Positions 7,169-16,392 of a stretch of 64,000 nucleotides of DNA are shown here, piece after piece. Origin of the DNA: Ottowia flava (GTDB taxonomy: Bacteria > Pseudomonadota > Gammaproteobacteria > Burkholderiales > Burkholderiaceae_C); contig NZ_VRUA01000018.1 in the NCBI RefSeq assembly GCF_008017535.1, positions 16,401-80,400 on the forward strand, in the 5' to 3' direction. Positions within the stretch are counted from its first letter, which is position 1. Each line of letters opens with the position of its first letter. The position numbers and the translations under genes were made by a program. The notes below the pieces were generated by a model that saw only the letters and a program-made list of their open reading frames with translations, ran no database searches and had not been told where the DNA came from.

Positions 7169-9139
7169 GTGACGAGCGCGCACCCCGCACCCCAACGAGC
7201 GTCGCCCTGGTGGTTGGCACGACTGGCGCTGGTCGCCCTGGCGCTGCTGGGCCTGATCGCCTGCGCGAGTGAGCCGGTCGGCCCGGCGCCTGCTCACCTG
7301 ACCCAGGCCGAGATCTGGCCATCGCCCTCCACCGCCTGGGCTCCGCCCGACCGGCTAAGCGACGCGGACGACGCAGTGCTGGGCGCGGCCACGCCTTGGC
7401 AGGAGGTGAAATTGCCGCACGCCCGCCCGCGCGGACTGGCACGCAGCGGCGACGCTTCGCTGGAGCCGCCGGACGTGCTCTGGTACCGCATGACGCTGCC
7501 GGCCGCCGCGCTGACGCCCACGCCGCAGGGCTCGCGCCTGTACATCCCGCGCTGGCACACGCTGGGCACAGTAGCGATCTACGTGGACGGGGTCGTGGCG
7601 TGGCAGGCGCGCGGCAGCCGGGTGTGGAACGGCTTCAACATCCCGGTGTGGATTGATCTGGCGGGCAGGTATCCGCCTGGTACCAGCCCGGTGGTGCATG
7701 TGCGCATGGCCAGTGAGCGGGGCATCGGCGGTGCGCTGTCCACGGTCTGGGCGGGCAATGCCGAAGCGCTGACACCCGGTTGGCGCATGCGCCACCTGCT
7801 GCAGCGCTACCTGATGGCGGTGGCCCGCGGCGCTTACCTGGTGCTGGGCGTCGGTGCGCTCGTGGTATGGCTGATGCTGGGCCGGCGGCGGGCCGATGCC
7901 ATGTACCTGCTGTTCTTTCTGATGTCGGTCTGCCACATGCTGGGCACGCTGCAGTACCTGGTGGGCGACGAAACAACCGGCGTCGCGGACGAATGGTTCT
8001 CGTGGCTGACGCTGGCGGGCACTTTGGGGTCCACGCTGTGCTCGTTCTACTTTCTGTCGCGCATCCAGCGTCGCCCGCGCCCGCGCCTGGGCTGGGCACT
8101 GGCGGCGTACGTGAGCGTGATCTGCCTGGTCGCGCTGCCGATATGGGGCCTCAGCCAGGAAGGCATCTTTCCGCTGGTGCGCATGGGGTTGATCCCGCCG
8201 TCGATGCTGGTGCTGTTCGTGGCGGTGCAGGGCGCGTGGCGCCAGCGCGACTGGCCGAGCATGCTGCTGGCCATCTGGATCGTGCTGTCCTTCCCGATCG
8301 GCTTTCACGACCTGGGGATGCAGCGCTACGAAAACCTTGAGCACATCTACCTCTCGCCCTACGTGTACCTCGGCCTTTTCACGATGTTCCTGTGGATCGC
8401 GATGACCCGCTACCACACCGCGCTGAACGTGGCCGAGCGCGCCAACACCACGCTGATCGACCGCCTGGCCGAGCAGGAAGAGATCCTGGCCGAAACCCAC
8501 GCGCGCCTGCGCAGCGTGGAGCGCGAGCAGACCTTGCTGCAGGAGCGCCAGCGCCTGATGCGCGACATGCACGACGGCGTGGGTTCGTCCCTGATGAGCG
8601 CGCTGCGCGTGGTCGAACACGGCGATACCGACCGGGTTGACCTGGCGCAGGTGCTCAAGGAATGCATTGACGATCTGAAGATCTCGATCGATTCACTGGA
8701 GCCCGTGGACGCCGATCTGCTGACCCTGCTGGCCAACCTGCGCTTTCGCATGGGTCCGCGGCTGGAAGGCGCCGGCCTGGCGCTGGACTGGCAGGTGAAC
8801 GAGCTGCCCCTGCTGCCTTGGCTGGATTCGGCCAGCGCGCTGCACATTCTGCGCATCATTCAGGAGGTGCTGACCAACGTGATCAAACACAGCGGCGCCA
8901 CGCGCATCACCGTCGCCACCGCCGAAGCGGAGGACGCCGGCACGCCGGGCGTGGAAGTGGCGATCACCGACAACGGCCGCCCCTTCCAGCCGCCCTCACC
9001 TGCCGAGACGCCGCCCGCGCGGCGCGGCCTGTCCAACGTGCGCAGCCGCGCGCACGCGCTGGGCGCGCACATCGACTGGGTGCACACGCCCGAGGGCGGC
9101 ACACGCTTTCGCATGTGGTTGCCGCTGGTGCACGGCTGA
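7169..9139 (+). CDS. membrane sensor histidine kinase with N-terminal lipobox and 7TM-like region
   Basis: HisKA_3-type sensor kinase, 656 aa, probable partner of the preceding LuxR-type regulator. The N terminus has a hydrophobic stretch ending LGLIACAS, which looks like a lipoprotein signal (Cys at about 32). A periplasmic domain follows (about 40-215), then about seven hydrophobic segments (about 220-430), a layout like 7TMR-DISM receptors. A coiled coil (about 435-465) leads into the H-box RDMHDGVGSS with His468. The ATPase domain has the N-box IIQEVLTNVIKHSG and a G2-like RRGLSNVRSRA; the G1 box reads DNGRPF, lacking the usual second glycine. GTG 7169 is preferred; a GTG at 7130 overlapping the regulator is possible. 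Confidence 0.88.
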   Translation: MTSAHPAPQRASPWWLARLALVALALLGLIACASEPVGPAPAHLTQAEIWPSPSTAWAPPDRLSDADDAVLGAATPWQEVKLPHARPRGLARSGDASLEPPDVLWYRMTLPAAALTPTPQGSRLYIPRWHTLGTVAIYVDGVVAWQARGSRVWNGFNIPVWIDLAGRYPPGTSPVVHVRMASERGIGGALSTVWAGNAEALTPGWRMRHLLQRYLMAVARGAYLVLGVGALVVWLMLGRRRADAMYLLFFLMSVCHMLGTLQYLVGDETTGVADEWFSWLTLAGTLGSTLCSFYFLSRIQRRPRPRLGWALAAYVSVICLVALPIWGLSQEGIFPLVRMGLIPPSMLVLFVAVQGAWRQRDWPSMLLAIWIVLSFPIGFHDLGMQRYENLEHIYLSPYVYLGLFTMFLWIAMTRYHTALNVAERANTTLIDRLAEQEEILAETHARLRSVEREQTLLQERQRLMRDMHDGVGSSLMSALRVVEHGDTDRVDLAQVLKECIDDLKISIDSLEPVDADLLTLLANLRFRMGPRLEGAGLALDWQVNELPLLPWLDSASALHILRIIQEVLTNVIKHSGATRITVATAEAEDAGTPGVEVAITDNGRPFQPPSPAETPPARRGLSNVRSRAHALGAHIDWVHTPEGGTRFRMWLPLVHG

Positions 9140-9162
9140 CGCGGCGCTCTGGGTGCGCAGGT

Positions 9163-9222
9163 ATTCGCTACCTTTTTGCTAGCTGTCTGCGCAAGTGGCT
9201 GTAGGGCCAGCGTCCGATTTCT
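9163..9222 (-). repeat. ~60-bp interspersed repeat, copy 5
   Basis: Good copy in reverse orientation: GCTACCTTTTTGCTAGCTG, TCTGCGCAAGTGGCTGTAGG and CCGATTTCTTC. It lies between the convergent kinase and TatD genes and ends at the tatD stop codon. Confidence 0.85.
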
Positions 9223-9223
9223 T

Positions 9224-10075
9224 CTAAATATCGGGCTTCACCGCCGGCAGCGCCCGCAAACGCGGCAGCGCCGCCAGCGCGTTGGCCGTGGTCGTCGCCA
9301 GCCAGTCGGCCAGCGGCACACCGCGCAGCTCGGCGATGCCTTGCGCGATGCGCGGCAGCTCGCCCGGCTCGTTACGGCCCTGGGCCTGACCGGCGGCGCG
9401 CGCCTCGGCCGTGGCGTACAGCCAGTGCGGCGGGATGTCGGGCGCGTCGGTTTCCATGACGATGGCTTCGGGCGGCAGCTCGGCCGCCAGCGCGCGCAGG
9501 CGCGTGGCGCGCTCGTAGGTGCTGGCGCCGCCAAAGCCGAGCTTGAAGCCCATGCCGACCAGGATGTCCGCCTGCTGCCGGCTGCCGTTGAAGGCGTGGG
9601 CGATGCCGCCGGGCACTTCGATCTCGCGCAGGCCCTTCAGGATCTGGTCGACCGAGCGGCGCACGTGCAGGATCACCGGCAAGCCGTGCTTTCGCGCCAG
9701 GCGCAGCTGTGCGCGGTAGAAGGCGTCCTGCCGTTCGCGCAGCGGCCCCTGCGTCAGCTCCGGCACGAAGTAGTCCAGGCCGATCTCGCCCACCGCGACC
9801 AGGTGCGGGTCGCCGGCATGGTCGGTCAAGGCCTGGTCGAGCTGGTCGATGGCGTCGTCGGGCGCCCGCGCCACGTACAGCGGGTGGGTGCCCAGCGCGT
9901 AGGCGTCGCCCAGGCGCTGCGCCAGGGCCCGCGCGCCGTCAAACGCCGACACTTCCACCGCCGGAATGACGCACAGGCCCACGCCTTCGCGCGCGGCGCG
10001 GGCACGCACCGCGTCGACGTCCGTGGCGAATTCGGGTGCGTCGAGGTGGCAATGGGTGTCGATCCAGCCGGACAT
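9224..10075 (-). CDS. tatD: TatD-family metal-dependent hydrolase
   Basis: TIM-barrel metal-dependent deoxyribonuclease of the TatD family, 283 aa. Metal ligands are visible: IDTHCHLD at the N terminus, the Glu in AVGEIGLD, His in VILHVR, GIAHAFNG, and Asp in METDAPDIPP. Family members remove 3' nucleotides from DNA and have been linked to DNA repair and oxidative stress. The stop codon lies at the edge of repeat copy 5. Convergent with the sensor kinase gene and divergent from the protease gene at 10180. No Tat translocase genes are nearby, which is usual for this family despite its name. Confidence 0.92.
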   Translation of the reverse strand: MSGWIDTHCHLDAPEFATDVDAVRARAAREGVGLCVIPAVEVSAFDGARALAQRLGDAYALGTHPLYVARAPDDAIDQLDQALTDHAGDPHLVAVGEIGLDYFVPELTQGPLRERQDAFYRAQLRLARKHGLPVILHVRRSVDQILKGLREIEVPGGIAHAFNGSRQQADILVGMGFKLGFGGASTYERATRLRALAAELPPEAIVMETDAPDIPPHWLYATAEARAAGQAQGRNEPGELPRIAQGIAELRGVPLADWLATTTANALAALPRLRALPAVKPDI

Positions 10076-10179
10076 GGCCCCATCATGCCCGAGCCATGTC
10101 GAAGGGTTTTACGGGCGCGCAATGGGCGCAAGCGTGCTACTGTGTGGCTGTCCACGTTTCCCGAAGTCAGGGTGTGCCC

Positions 10180-11139
10180 ATGCGTCGACCTGCGCTCTAC
10201 AGCCGCTCCCCCACCCGTCCGGCCGCCGATGAAGCGGCCAGTCAGCCAGTGGCCGACGCAGCCGGTGCAGCGCCCGGACCAGCGCCGCAGGTCAGTGACG
10301 CCCCTGCGCTTGCCGCGCCGACCCGCCGCGCCCGCCTCATCCGTGCGCTGGCCCATCCGTCGCTGCTGTGGGCGGCCATCGCGCTGCTGGGCGCGGCGTT
10401 GCTGTGGCAGGTCATGCCCTGGGGCAAGACCGCGCCGCGCAAGCTGACGCAGGACGACATCAACGCCGCCGTGATGCACACCTTGACCCACAAGGTGCTG
10501 CCTTCGCAGGCCGCGCGCGCGGCCGCTTCGGTGGGTCCGTCCCTGGTGCGCGTTGAGGGCATGCTGCCCGGCCGCAAGGACCGCAAGGGCCATACCGAGA
10601 TGGGCCGGGGCATCGGCACCGGCGTGGTCATCATCGACAACGGCACGATCCTGACCAACCTGCACGTGGTGCAGGGCGCAGAGAACATCACCGTCACCTT
10701 CGCCGACGGGCTGGAAAGCCCGGCCGGCATCGTCAACATCCAGCCCGAGAACGATCTGGCCGTGCTGCGCGCGCAGAAGCTGCCGGACGACCTGCAGGCC
10801 GCGACCATGCGTTCCACGTCCGATCTGGTGCCGGGCGACGAGGTGGTGGCGATCGGCTTTCCGTTCGGCATCGGGCCGTCGGTGTCGGCGGGCGTGGTGT
10901 CGGGCCTGAAGCGCGCCTTCCGCTCGCCCGAAGGCGGCCAGCAGATGAGCAACCTGATCCAGTTCGACGCCGCAGCGAACCCCGGCAATTCCGGTGGCCC
11001 GCTGGTCACCATGGATGGCCAGGTCGTCGGCATCGTGACCGCCATCCTCAATCCCACGTCGGCGCGGACGTTTCTGGGGATCGGTTTTGCCGTGCCCATT
11101 GAAAACGCGGCCGCGGCCGCGGGCCAACCGCCTTTTTAA
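10180..11139 (+). CDS. membrane-anchored S1C trypsin-like serine protease, no PDZ
   Basis: Trypsin-like protease of the HtrA/S1C group, 319 aa. A Pro/Ala-rich cytoplasmic N terminus (about 1-55) is followed by one membrane segment (about 65-85), so the protease domain is probably periplasmic. The catalytic triad is visible: His in ILTNLHVV, Asp in ENDLAVL, Ser in GNSGGPLV. The protein ends shortly after IGFAVPIENAA, where HtrA proteins continue into PDZ domains; none is present, so activation must differ from DegP. The start ATG at 10180 follows GGTGTGCCC. It is divergent from tatD. Confidence 0.88.
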   Translation: MRRPALYSRSPTRPAADEAASQPVADAAGAAPGPAPQVSDAPALAAPTRRARLIRALAHPSLLWAAIALLGAALLWQVMPWGKTAPRKLTQDDINAAVMHTLTHKVLPSQAARAAASVGPSLVRVEGMLPGRKDRKGHTEMGRGIGTGVVIIDNGTILTNLHVVQGAENITVTFADGLESPAGIVNIQPENDLAVLRAQKLPDDLQAATMRSTSDLVPGDEVVAIGFPFGIGPSVSAGVVSGLKRAFRSPEGGQQMSNLIQFDAAANPGNSGGPLVTMDGQVVGIVTAILNPTSARTFLGIGFAVPIENAAAAAGQPPF

Positions 11140-11147
11140 AAATGCAC

Positions 11148-11250
11148 CCCTCTGAGTCGCTGCGCGCCTTTTCCCCTCTCCTGCGGGAGGGAAGACAACG
11201 CCGACGCCCGGCACAGGTCCGGACGTGGCGTTTGCTGGGCGGTGCGCACA
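11148..11250 (+). repeat. second repeat type, copy 1 (upstream of moxR)
   Basis: GC-rich element reading CTGAGTCGCTGCGCGCCTT, then CCCCTCTCCTGCGGGAGGG (a hairpin), GACAACGCC, GGCACAGGTCCGGACGTGGC and TTTGCTGG. A related element lies at 12357-12452, on the other side of the moxR gene, in the same orientation. I recall similar elements in Comamonadaceae genomes but cannot cite a description. Confidence 0.65.
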
Positions 11251-11308
11251 TGCAAGCGCAGGGTTTGGATTGGACGACGGAAGCATCGCTCACCTCTCTA
11301 TTCACTCC

Positions 11309-11330
11309 TTTTTTCGGAGCTGCCTGCGCA
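11309..11330 (-). repeat. partial ~60-bp interspersed repeat, copy 6
   Basis: Only the TTTTTTCGGAGCTGCCTGCG part of the family is recognisable, immediately before the moxR start. The GGAG used as ribosome-binding site falls inside it. Confidence 0.4.
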
Positions 11331-12349
11331 TGACCAGCAACGATGACAGCCGCTTTTCTCTCAACCCCGGCACGGCCGAGCTGATGGAGCAGATCCTCTA
11401 CGAAGTCAAGCGCGTGGTGGTCGGGCAAGACCGGTTCCTTGAACGCGTGATGGTCGCGCTGCTGGCGGGCGGGCACCTGCTGGTCGAAGGCGTGCCGGGC
11501 CTAGCCAAGACGCTGACGGTGAAAACGCTGGCGCAGGTGCTGCAGGGGCAGTTCCGGCGTGTGCAGTTCACGCCCGATCTGGTGCCGGCCGACCTGGTGG
11601 GCACGCGCATCTACAACCAGAAGACGGGCGACTTCAGCACCGCGCTCGGCCCGGTGTTCACCCACCTGCTGCTGGCCGACGAAATCAACCGCGCGCCGGC
11701 CAAGGTGCAAAGTGCGTTGCTGGAAGTGATGCAGGAGCGCCAGGTGACCATTGCCGGGCAGACGCATTTCGTGCCCGAACCCTTCCTGGTGATGGCCACA
11801 CAGAACCCGATCGAGACCGAAGGCACCTACCCGCTGCCCGAGGCGCAGGTCGACCGCTTCATGATGAAGGTGCTGGTCGATTACCCCACGGACGAAGAGG
11901 AGTTTGTCATCGCCCAGCGCGTGACCGGCCCGCGCATCGACGTGGGCGCGGTGGCCAGCATGGACCAGTTGGCCAGCCTGCAGCGCCAGTGCGAGCAGGT
12001 GTATGTCGACCCGTCGCTGGTGCAGTACGCGGTGAAGTTGGTGTCTGCCACGCGCTCCCCGGCCAGCATCGGTCTGAAGGAGCTGGCACCGTTGCTCAGC
12101 TACGGCGCCAGCCCGCGCGCCACGATCGGCCTGATCCAGGGTGCGAAGGCGCTCGCCATGATGCGCGGACGCACCTACGCCCTGCCCGAAGACATGAGCG
12201 ACCTGGTGCCCGACGTGCTGCGCCATCGCCTGGTGCTGTCGTACGAGGCGTTGTCCGAAGGCCTGTCGGCCGACCACGCCGTGCTGCGCATCATGGCCAA
12301 GGTGCCGCCACCGCCCAAACCGCTGGCGCACGAGAAGATGGCGGCGTGA
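11330..12349 (+). CDS. MoxR-family AAA+ ATPase
   Basis: MoxR-type AAA+ ATPase, 339 aa; the family acts as chaperone-like remodelling factors with VWA-domain partners. Walker A is GVPGLAKT, Walker B LLLADEINR, sensor 1 ATQNP, and the VGQDRFLERVMVALLAGGHL N-terminal block is typical. The start at 11330 has CGGAG 10 nt upstream. It is followed by DUF58 and VWA-domain genes, the classic MoxR/DUF58/BatA arrangement, although a 160-nt gap containing a repeat separates it from DUF58. The client protein of this set is unknown. Confidence 0.93.
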   Translation: MTSNDDSRFSLNPGTAELMEQILYEVKRVVVGQDRFLERVMVALLAGGHLLVEGVPGLAKTLTVKTLAQVLQGQFRRVQFTPDLVPADLVGTRIYNQKTGDFSTALGPVFTHLLLADEINRAPAKVQSALLEVMQERQVTIAGQTHFVPEPFLVMATQNPIETEGTYPLPEAQVDRFMMKVLVDYPTDEEEFVIAQRVTGPRIDVGAVASMDQLASLQRQCEQVYVDPSLVQYAVKLVSATRSPASIGLKELAPLLSYGASPRATIGLIQGAKALAMMRGRTYALPEDMSDLVPDVLRHRLVLSYEALSEGLSADHAVLRIMAKVPPPPKPLAHEKMAA

Positions 12350-12356
12350 ACAGGAA

Positions 12357-12452
12357 GCTCCCCCTGTGGCGCCTGCGGCGCCTTCCCCCTCTCCGATGGG
12401 AGGGGGACAAGGCCAGTGGCCGGCGCAGGTCCGGCCACGGCCTTTGCTGGCG
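12357..12452 (+). repeat. second repeat type, copy 2 (downstream of moxR)
   Basis: Resembles the element at 11148-11250: CTGCGGCGCCTTCCCCCTCTC, GATGGGAGGGGGACAA, GCGCAGGTCCGGCCACGGCC, TTTGCTGGCGGG. The two copies enclose moxR as direct repeats about 1.2 kb apart. Confidence 0.65.
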
Positions 12453-12509
12453 GGGGTTGCGCGCCTCACGGCCGTCCTGTGGGTGCCCAGGCGCGGGGGA
12501 GCGCTGACC

Positions 12510-13556
12510 ATGGCCTGGTTCCGCCGCCATCCTCCAGCCCCGGCGCCACACGCGGTGCCTAACCCGTCGCGCGAGGGCGCCGTCGCCGCGCCGGTGCACG
12601 GTCAGGCCGAGCGCGTGCTGCGGCGGCTGGAATGGACGGTGCTCAAGCGGCTGGACGGCCTGCTGATGGGCGACTACCGCACGCTGATGCGCGGCGCGGG
12701 CTTGGACCTGGCCGACCTGCGCGAGTACCAGTTGCACGACGACGTGCGCCACATCGACTGGAACGTGACGGCGCGCATGCAGTCGCCCCACGTGCGCGTC
12801 TTCACGGAAGACCGCGAGATGGCGGCGTGGTTCTTGCTGGATTTGAGCCCTTCGGTCGATTTCGGCTCTGGCCAGCAGCGCAAGCGCCATGTGTCGGCCG
12901 AGTTCGTGGCGGTGCTGGCGCGCCTGTTCACGCGCCGGGGCAACCGGGTCGGCGCGCTGCTGTACGGCGCGGGCGTGGACCGCCTGCTGCCCGCACGCAG
13001 CGGGCGCCAGCACGTGCTGCACCTGCTGCACAGCATCCAGAACCGCCCTGCCACCGCCGAGGGCGCCGGGTCCACGCGCCTGGCCGATTTGCTGCTGGCG
13101 GGGGCCAACAGCATCCGGCGTCGCTCGACCGTGTTCGTGGTGTCCGATTTCATCAGCGAACCCGGCTGGGAAAAGCCGCTGGCGCAGCTGGCGCTGCGGC
13201 ACGAGGTGGTCGCCGTGCGCCTGACCGACCCGCTGGAGCTGGCGCTGCCCGACCTGGGTCTCATCACCCTGCGCGACGCTGAAACCGGCGAAGCCATGCT
13301 GGTGGACACGCACGACCCGGCCTTCCGACGCCGCTTTGCCGCCATCGCCGCCGAGCGCGAGGACGCGCTGCGCGCCGCACTGGCGCAGGCGGGCGTCGAC
13401 ACGCTCGAGCTGTCCACCGAAGACGACCTGACCAACGCCGTGATGCGCTTTGCCGAACTGCGCCGCCAGCGCACCCGATCATCGGCCGGGGGCGGCCTGC
13501 CGCAGCACCTGCACACGGCGCGGCGAACGCGCGACAATGCGGCCACGAGGCATTGA
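12510..13556 (+). CDS. DUF58 domain-containing protein
   Basis: DUF58 protein, 348 aa, the usual partner of MoxR ATPases. The family core LREYQLHDDVRHIDWNVTAR is at about 75-95, followed by a VWA-like segment beginning FLLDLSPSVDFGSG. No membrane segment is seen, so it is probably cytoplasmic or membrane-associated through partners. The start at 12510 follows GGGGGAG. Only 3 nt separate its stop from the next gene start, so it is co-translated with the VWA protein. The C-terminal ~25 residues are basic and probably disordered. Confidence 0.9.
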   Translation: MAWFRRHPPAPAPHAVPNPSREGAVAAPVHGQAERVLRRLEWTVLKRLDGLLMGDYRTLMRGAGLDLADLREYQLHDDVRHIDWNVTARMQSPHVRVFTEDREMAAWFLLDLSPSVDFGSGQQRKRHVSAEFVAVLARLFTRRGNRVGALLYGAGVDRLLPARSGRQHVLHLLHSIQNRPATAEGAGSTRLADLLLAGANSIRRRSTVFVVSDFISEPGWEKPLAQLALRHEVVAVRLTDPLELALPDLGLITLRDAETGEAMLVDTHDPAFRRRFAAIAAEREDALRAALAQAGVDTLELSTEDDLTNAVMRFAELRRQRTRSSAGGGLPQHLHTARRTRDNAATRH

Positions 13557-13559
13557 CCC

Positions 13560-14648
13560 ATGAAGTTGACGTGGCCCGCCCAACTCACCTGGCCTGCCGG
13601 TCTGCCGCAGCCCAACTTCCTGTGGCCGCAATTTCTGTGGCTGCTGCTGTTGCTGCCGCTGCTGGTGCTGCTGTATGTGTGGCTGCAGCGGCGTAAGAAG
13701 AAGCTGGCGGTGCGATACGCCAGCCTGGCCATCGTCAAGGAAGCCGCCGGGCGCCCGGGCTGGCGCCGCCATGTGCCGCCCTTGCTGATGCTGGCCGCGC
13801 TCACCGCGCTGATCCTCGCCAGCGCGCGGCCCGTGGCCGTGGTGGCCCTGCCCTCCAACCAGCAGACCATCATCCTGGCCATGGACGTGTCCGGCAGCAT
13901 GCGCGCCACCGACGTGGAGCCCAACCGTCTGGTCGCTGCACAAAACGCCGCGAAGGCGTTTCTGAAAGACCTGCCGCGCGACGTGAAGGTGGGCGTGGTC
14001 GCCTTCGCGGGCTCGGCCCAGGTGGCCCAGTTGCCCACGCTGAACCGCGACGACCTGGTCACCGCCATCGACCGCTTTCAGCTGCAGCGCGCCACGGCCA
14101 CGGGCAACGCCATCGTCATCTCGCTGGCCACGCTGTTCCCCAACGCGGGGATCGAGCTGCAGCAGCTCAGCTTCGACCGCGCACGCGCGATGGGCCGCTC
14201 GCTCGACCAGGCACCGCCCACAGCCAAGGAATTCATCCCGGTGCCGCCCGGCTCCTTCACGTCCGCCGCGATCATCATGCTGACCGACGGACAGCGCACC
14301 ACCGGCGTCGACCCCGTCGAAGCCGCCAAGATGGCGGCGGACCGCGGCGTGAAGGTCTACACGGTGGGCATCGGCACGGTGGACGGAGAAACCATCGGCT
14401 TTGAAGGCTGGTCGATGCGTGTGCGGCTGGACGAGGAAACGCTCAAGGCCATCGCCCAGAAAACCGCCGCCGAGTACTACTACGCGGGCACGGCGCAGGA
14501 CCTGCAGAAGGTCTACCAGAACCTGTCGAGCCGGCTGACGCTCGAGAAGAAGGAAACCGAGGTTTCGGCGCTGTTCGCCCTGGCGGGCGCTTTGCTGGCG
14601 CTGCTGGCGGGCGGGCTGTCGATGTGGTGGTTCAACCGGGTGCTGTGA
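13560..14648 (+). CDS. VWA-domain membrane protein (BatA-like)
   Basis: BatA-type protein, 362 aa. A short N-terminal segment repeating LTWPA precedes two membrane helices (about 20-42 and 75-95). The VWA domain starts at ILAMDVSGSM, a complete MIDAS motif (DxSxS), and includes FAGSAQV and IIMLTDGQRTTG; a final membrane helix (about 335-357) anchors the C terminus. The arrangement places the metal-binding VWA domain in the periplasm. It is the last gene of the MoxR/DUF58/VWA set; no BatB/BatD homologues follow, so this is a minimal version of the system. Confidence 0.9.
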   Translation: MKLTWPAQLTWPAGLPQPNFLWPQFLWLLLLLPLLVLLYVWLQRRKKKLAVRYASLAIVKEAAGRPGWRRHVPPLLMLAALTALILASARPVAVVALPSNQQTIILAMDVSGSMRATDVEPNRLVAAQNAAKAFLKDLPRDVKVGVVAFAGSAQVAQLPTLNRDDLVTAIDRFQLQRATATGNAIVISLATLFPNAGIELQQLSFDRARAMGRSLDQAPPTAKEFIPVPPGSFTSAAIIMLTDGQRTTGVDPVEAAKMAADRGVKVYTVGIGTVDGETIGFEGWSMRVRLDEETLKAIAQKTAAEYYYAGTAQDLQKVYQNLSSRLTLEKKETEVSALFALAGALLALLAGGLSMWWFNRVL

Positions 14649-14693
14649 AGCGGCGATGGCCGCGTACCCGGCGGTGTGTGGCACCGTGGGTGG

Positions 14694-14756
14694 TTTGACG
14701 TCTTATCTGGCTTCAGCCCTACAACCACCTGCGCAGACAGCTATCAACTTCGCAGC
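14694..14756 (+). repeat. ~60-bp interspersed repeat, copy 7
   Basis: Strong copy: CAGCCCTACAACCACCTGCG directly followed by CAGACAGCTATCAACTT. Intergenic, between the convergent VWA-protein and lipoprotein genes. Confidence 0.85.
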
Positions 14757-14809
14757 GACTGAATCGACCAGCGCGAGCACAGCGCCCGTCACCGCCGCTC
14801 AGCCGCGCG

Positions 14810-15262
14810 CTACTTCGCCCGCTCCCACACCAGCTGCATCTGATCGCGCGGCGGCAGCGGCGCGGGGCAGCGACGGTCGCCCTTGCCGGTGATGCCGCCC
14901 GAAGGCGCGCACTGGGCATAGCCCGCGGCGTCGTGCAAGGTGTTCATGCGGTCGCAGCAGCCTTCAACCACGTAGAAGGCGCGCTTGCCCTCGTAGTTCA
15001 GCGTGTAGATCTGCTGCGGCTGCAGGCGCAGCGCCGACTGCGTGCGCTTGTGCAGCAAGGGCGGCAGCGGCACGGGGACCAGGATGGGCGCAGGCTGGGC
15101 CACGGGCGGCGGCGCTGGCGCCAGGATGACCGGTGCGGGCGGCGCGGGCGCGGGCGAGGCGGGTGGTGCGCTGGGCGGCTTGGACGGGCCGGTCGTGCAT
15201 GCCGCCAGTGTCAGCGCGAACAACAGCGCGATAGCGGTGTGGAAAGTTGGGCGTGGTGCCAT
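14810..15262 (-). CDS. proline-rich lipoprotein of unknown function
   Basis: Predicted lipoprotein, 150 aa. The signal peptide ends in LTLAACTT (lipobox LAAC), followed by a Pro/Ala-rich spacer (about 25-70) that could span part of the periplasm or cell wall, and a small C-terminal domain with conserved-looking cysteines (VEGCCDRMNTLHDAAGYAQC). AAGGAAG lies 7 nt before the start. I do not recognise the family. DUF1272 lies just upstream on the same strand, 29 nt away. Confidence 0.75.
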   Translation of the reverse strand: MAPRPTFHTAIALLFALTLAACTTGPSKPPSAPPASPAPAPPAPVILAPAPPPVAQPAPILVPVPLPPLLHKRTQSALRLQPQQIYTLNYEGKRAFYVVEGCCDRMNTLHDAAGYAQCAPSGGITGKGDRRCPAPLPPRDQMQLVWERAK

Positions 15263-15291
15263 CTGGGCTTCCTTGATAGGGACCGGGTGAG

Positions 15292-15546
15292 TCACCCGGC
15301 GGTGCTGACGGCGCAGCCTTGCGGCTTGAACACGCGCTCGGTCGACGCCGGAAAGCGCGCCAGTTTGTCCGCCGGGCGGCGCGGGCGCGCCACCAGCTCG
15401 CCGCCGCAGTTGGGACAACGGCCGTTCAGCCGGCTTCCCGCGCAGTCGGCGCAGAACGTGCATTCAAACGAGCAGATGCGCGCGTCGGCCGATTCGGGCG
15501 GCAGGTCGCGGTTGCAGCATTCGCAGTTGGGGCGCAGTTGAAGCAT
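15292..15546 (-). CDS. DUF1272 zinc-ribbon-like protein
   Basis: Small DUF1272 protein, 84 aa. Cysteine pairs CECC, CSFECTFCADC and CPNCGG suggest two zinc sites; the opening MLQLRPNCECCNRDLPPES is characteristic. A GAGGAC site precedes the start. Function unknown; the family is widespread in proteobacteria. The C-terminal 35 residues beyond the last cysteine pair are basic and lack recognisable structure. Confidence 0.88.
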   Translation of the reverse strand: MLQLRPNCECCNRDLPPESADARICSFECTFCADCAGSRLNGRCPNCGGELVARPRRPADKLARFPASTERVFKPQGCAVSTAG

Positions 15547-15651
15547 GGGTGTCCTCGCGGGCAGGTCACGGGGGCCGTCAGGCGGTCCTGGCATTGTCAC
15601 CAAGTTTCACCGCAGCGTGGTCACCTCGGTGCAGCGACCGGCGGGCGGCGC

Positions 15652-16384
<733 letters not shown>

Positions 16385-16392
<8 letters not shown>

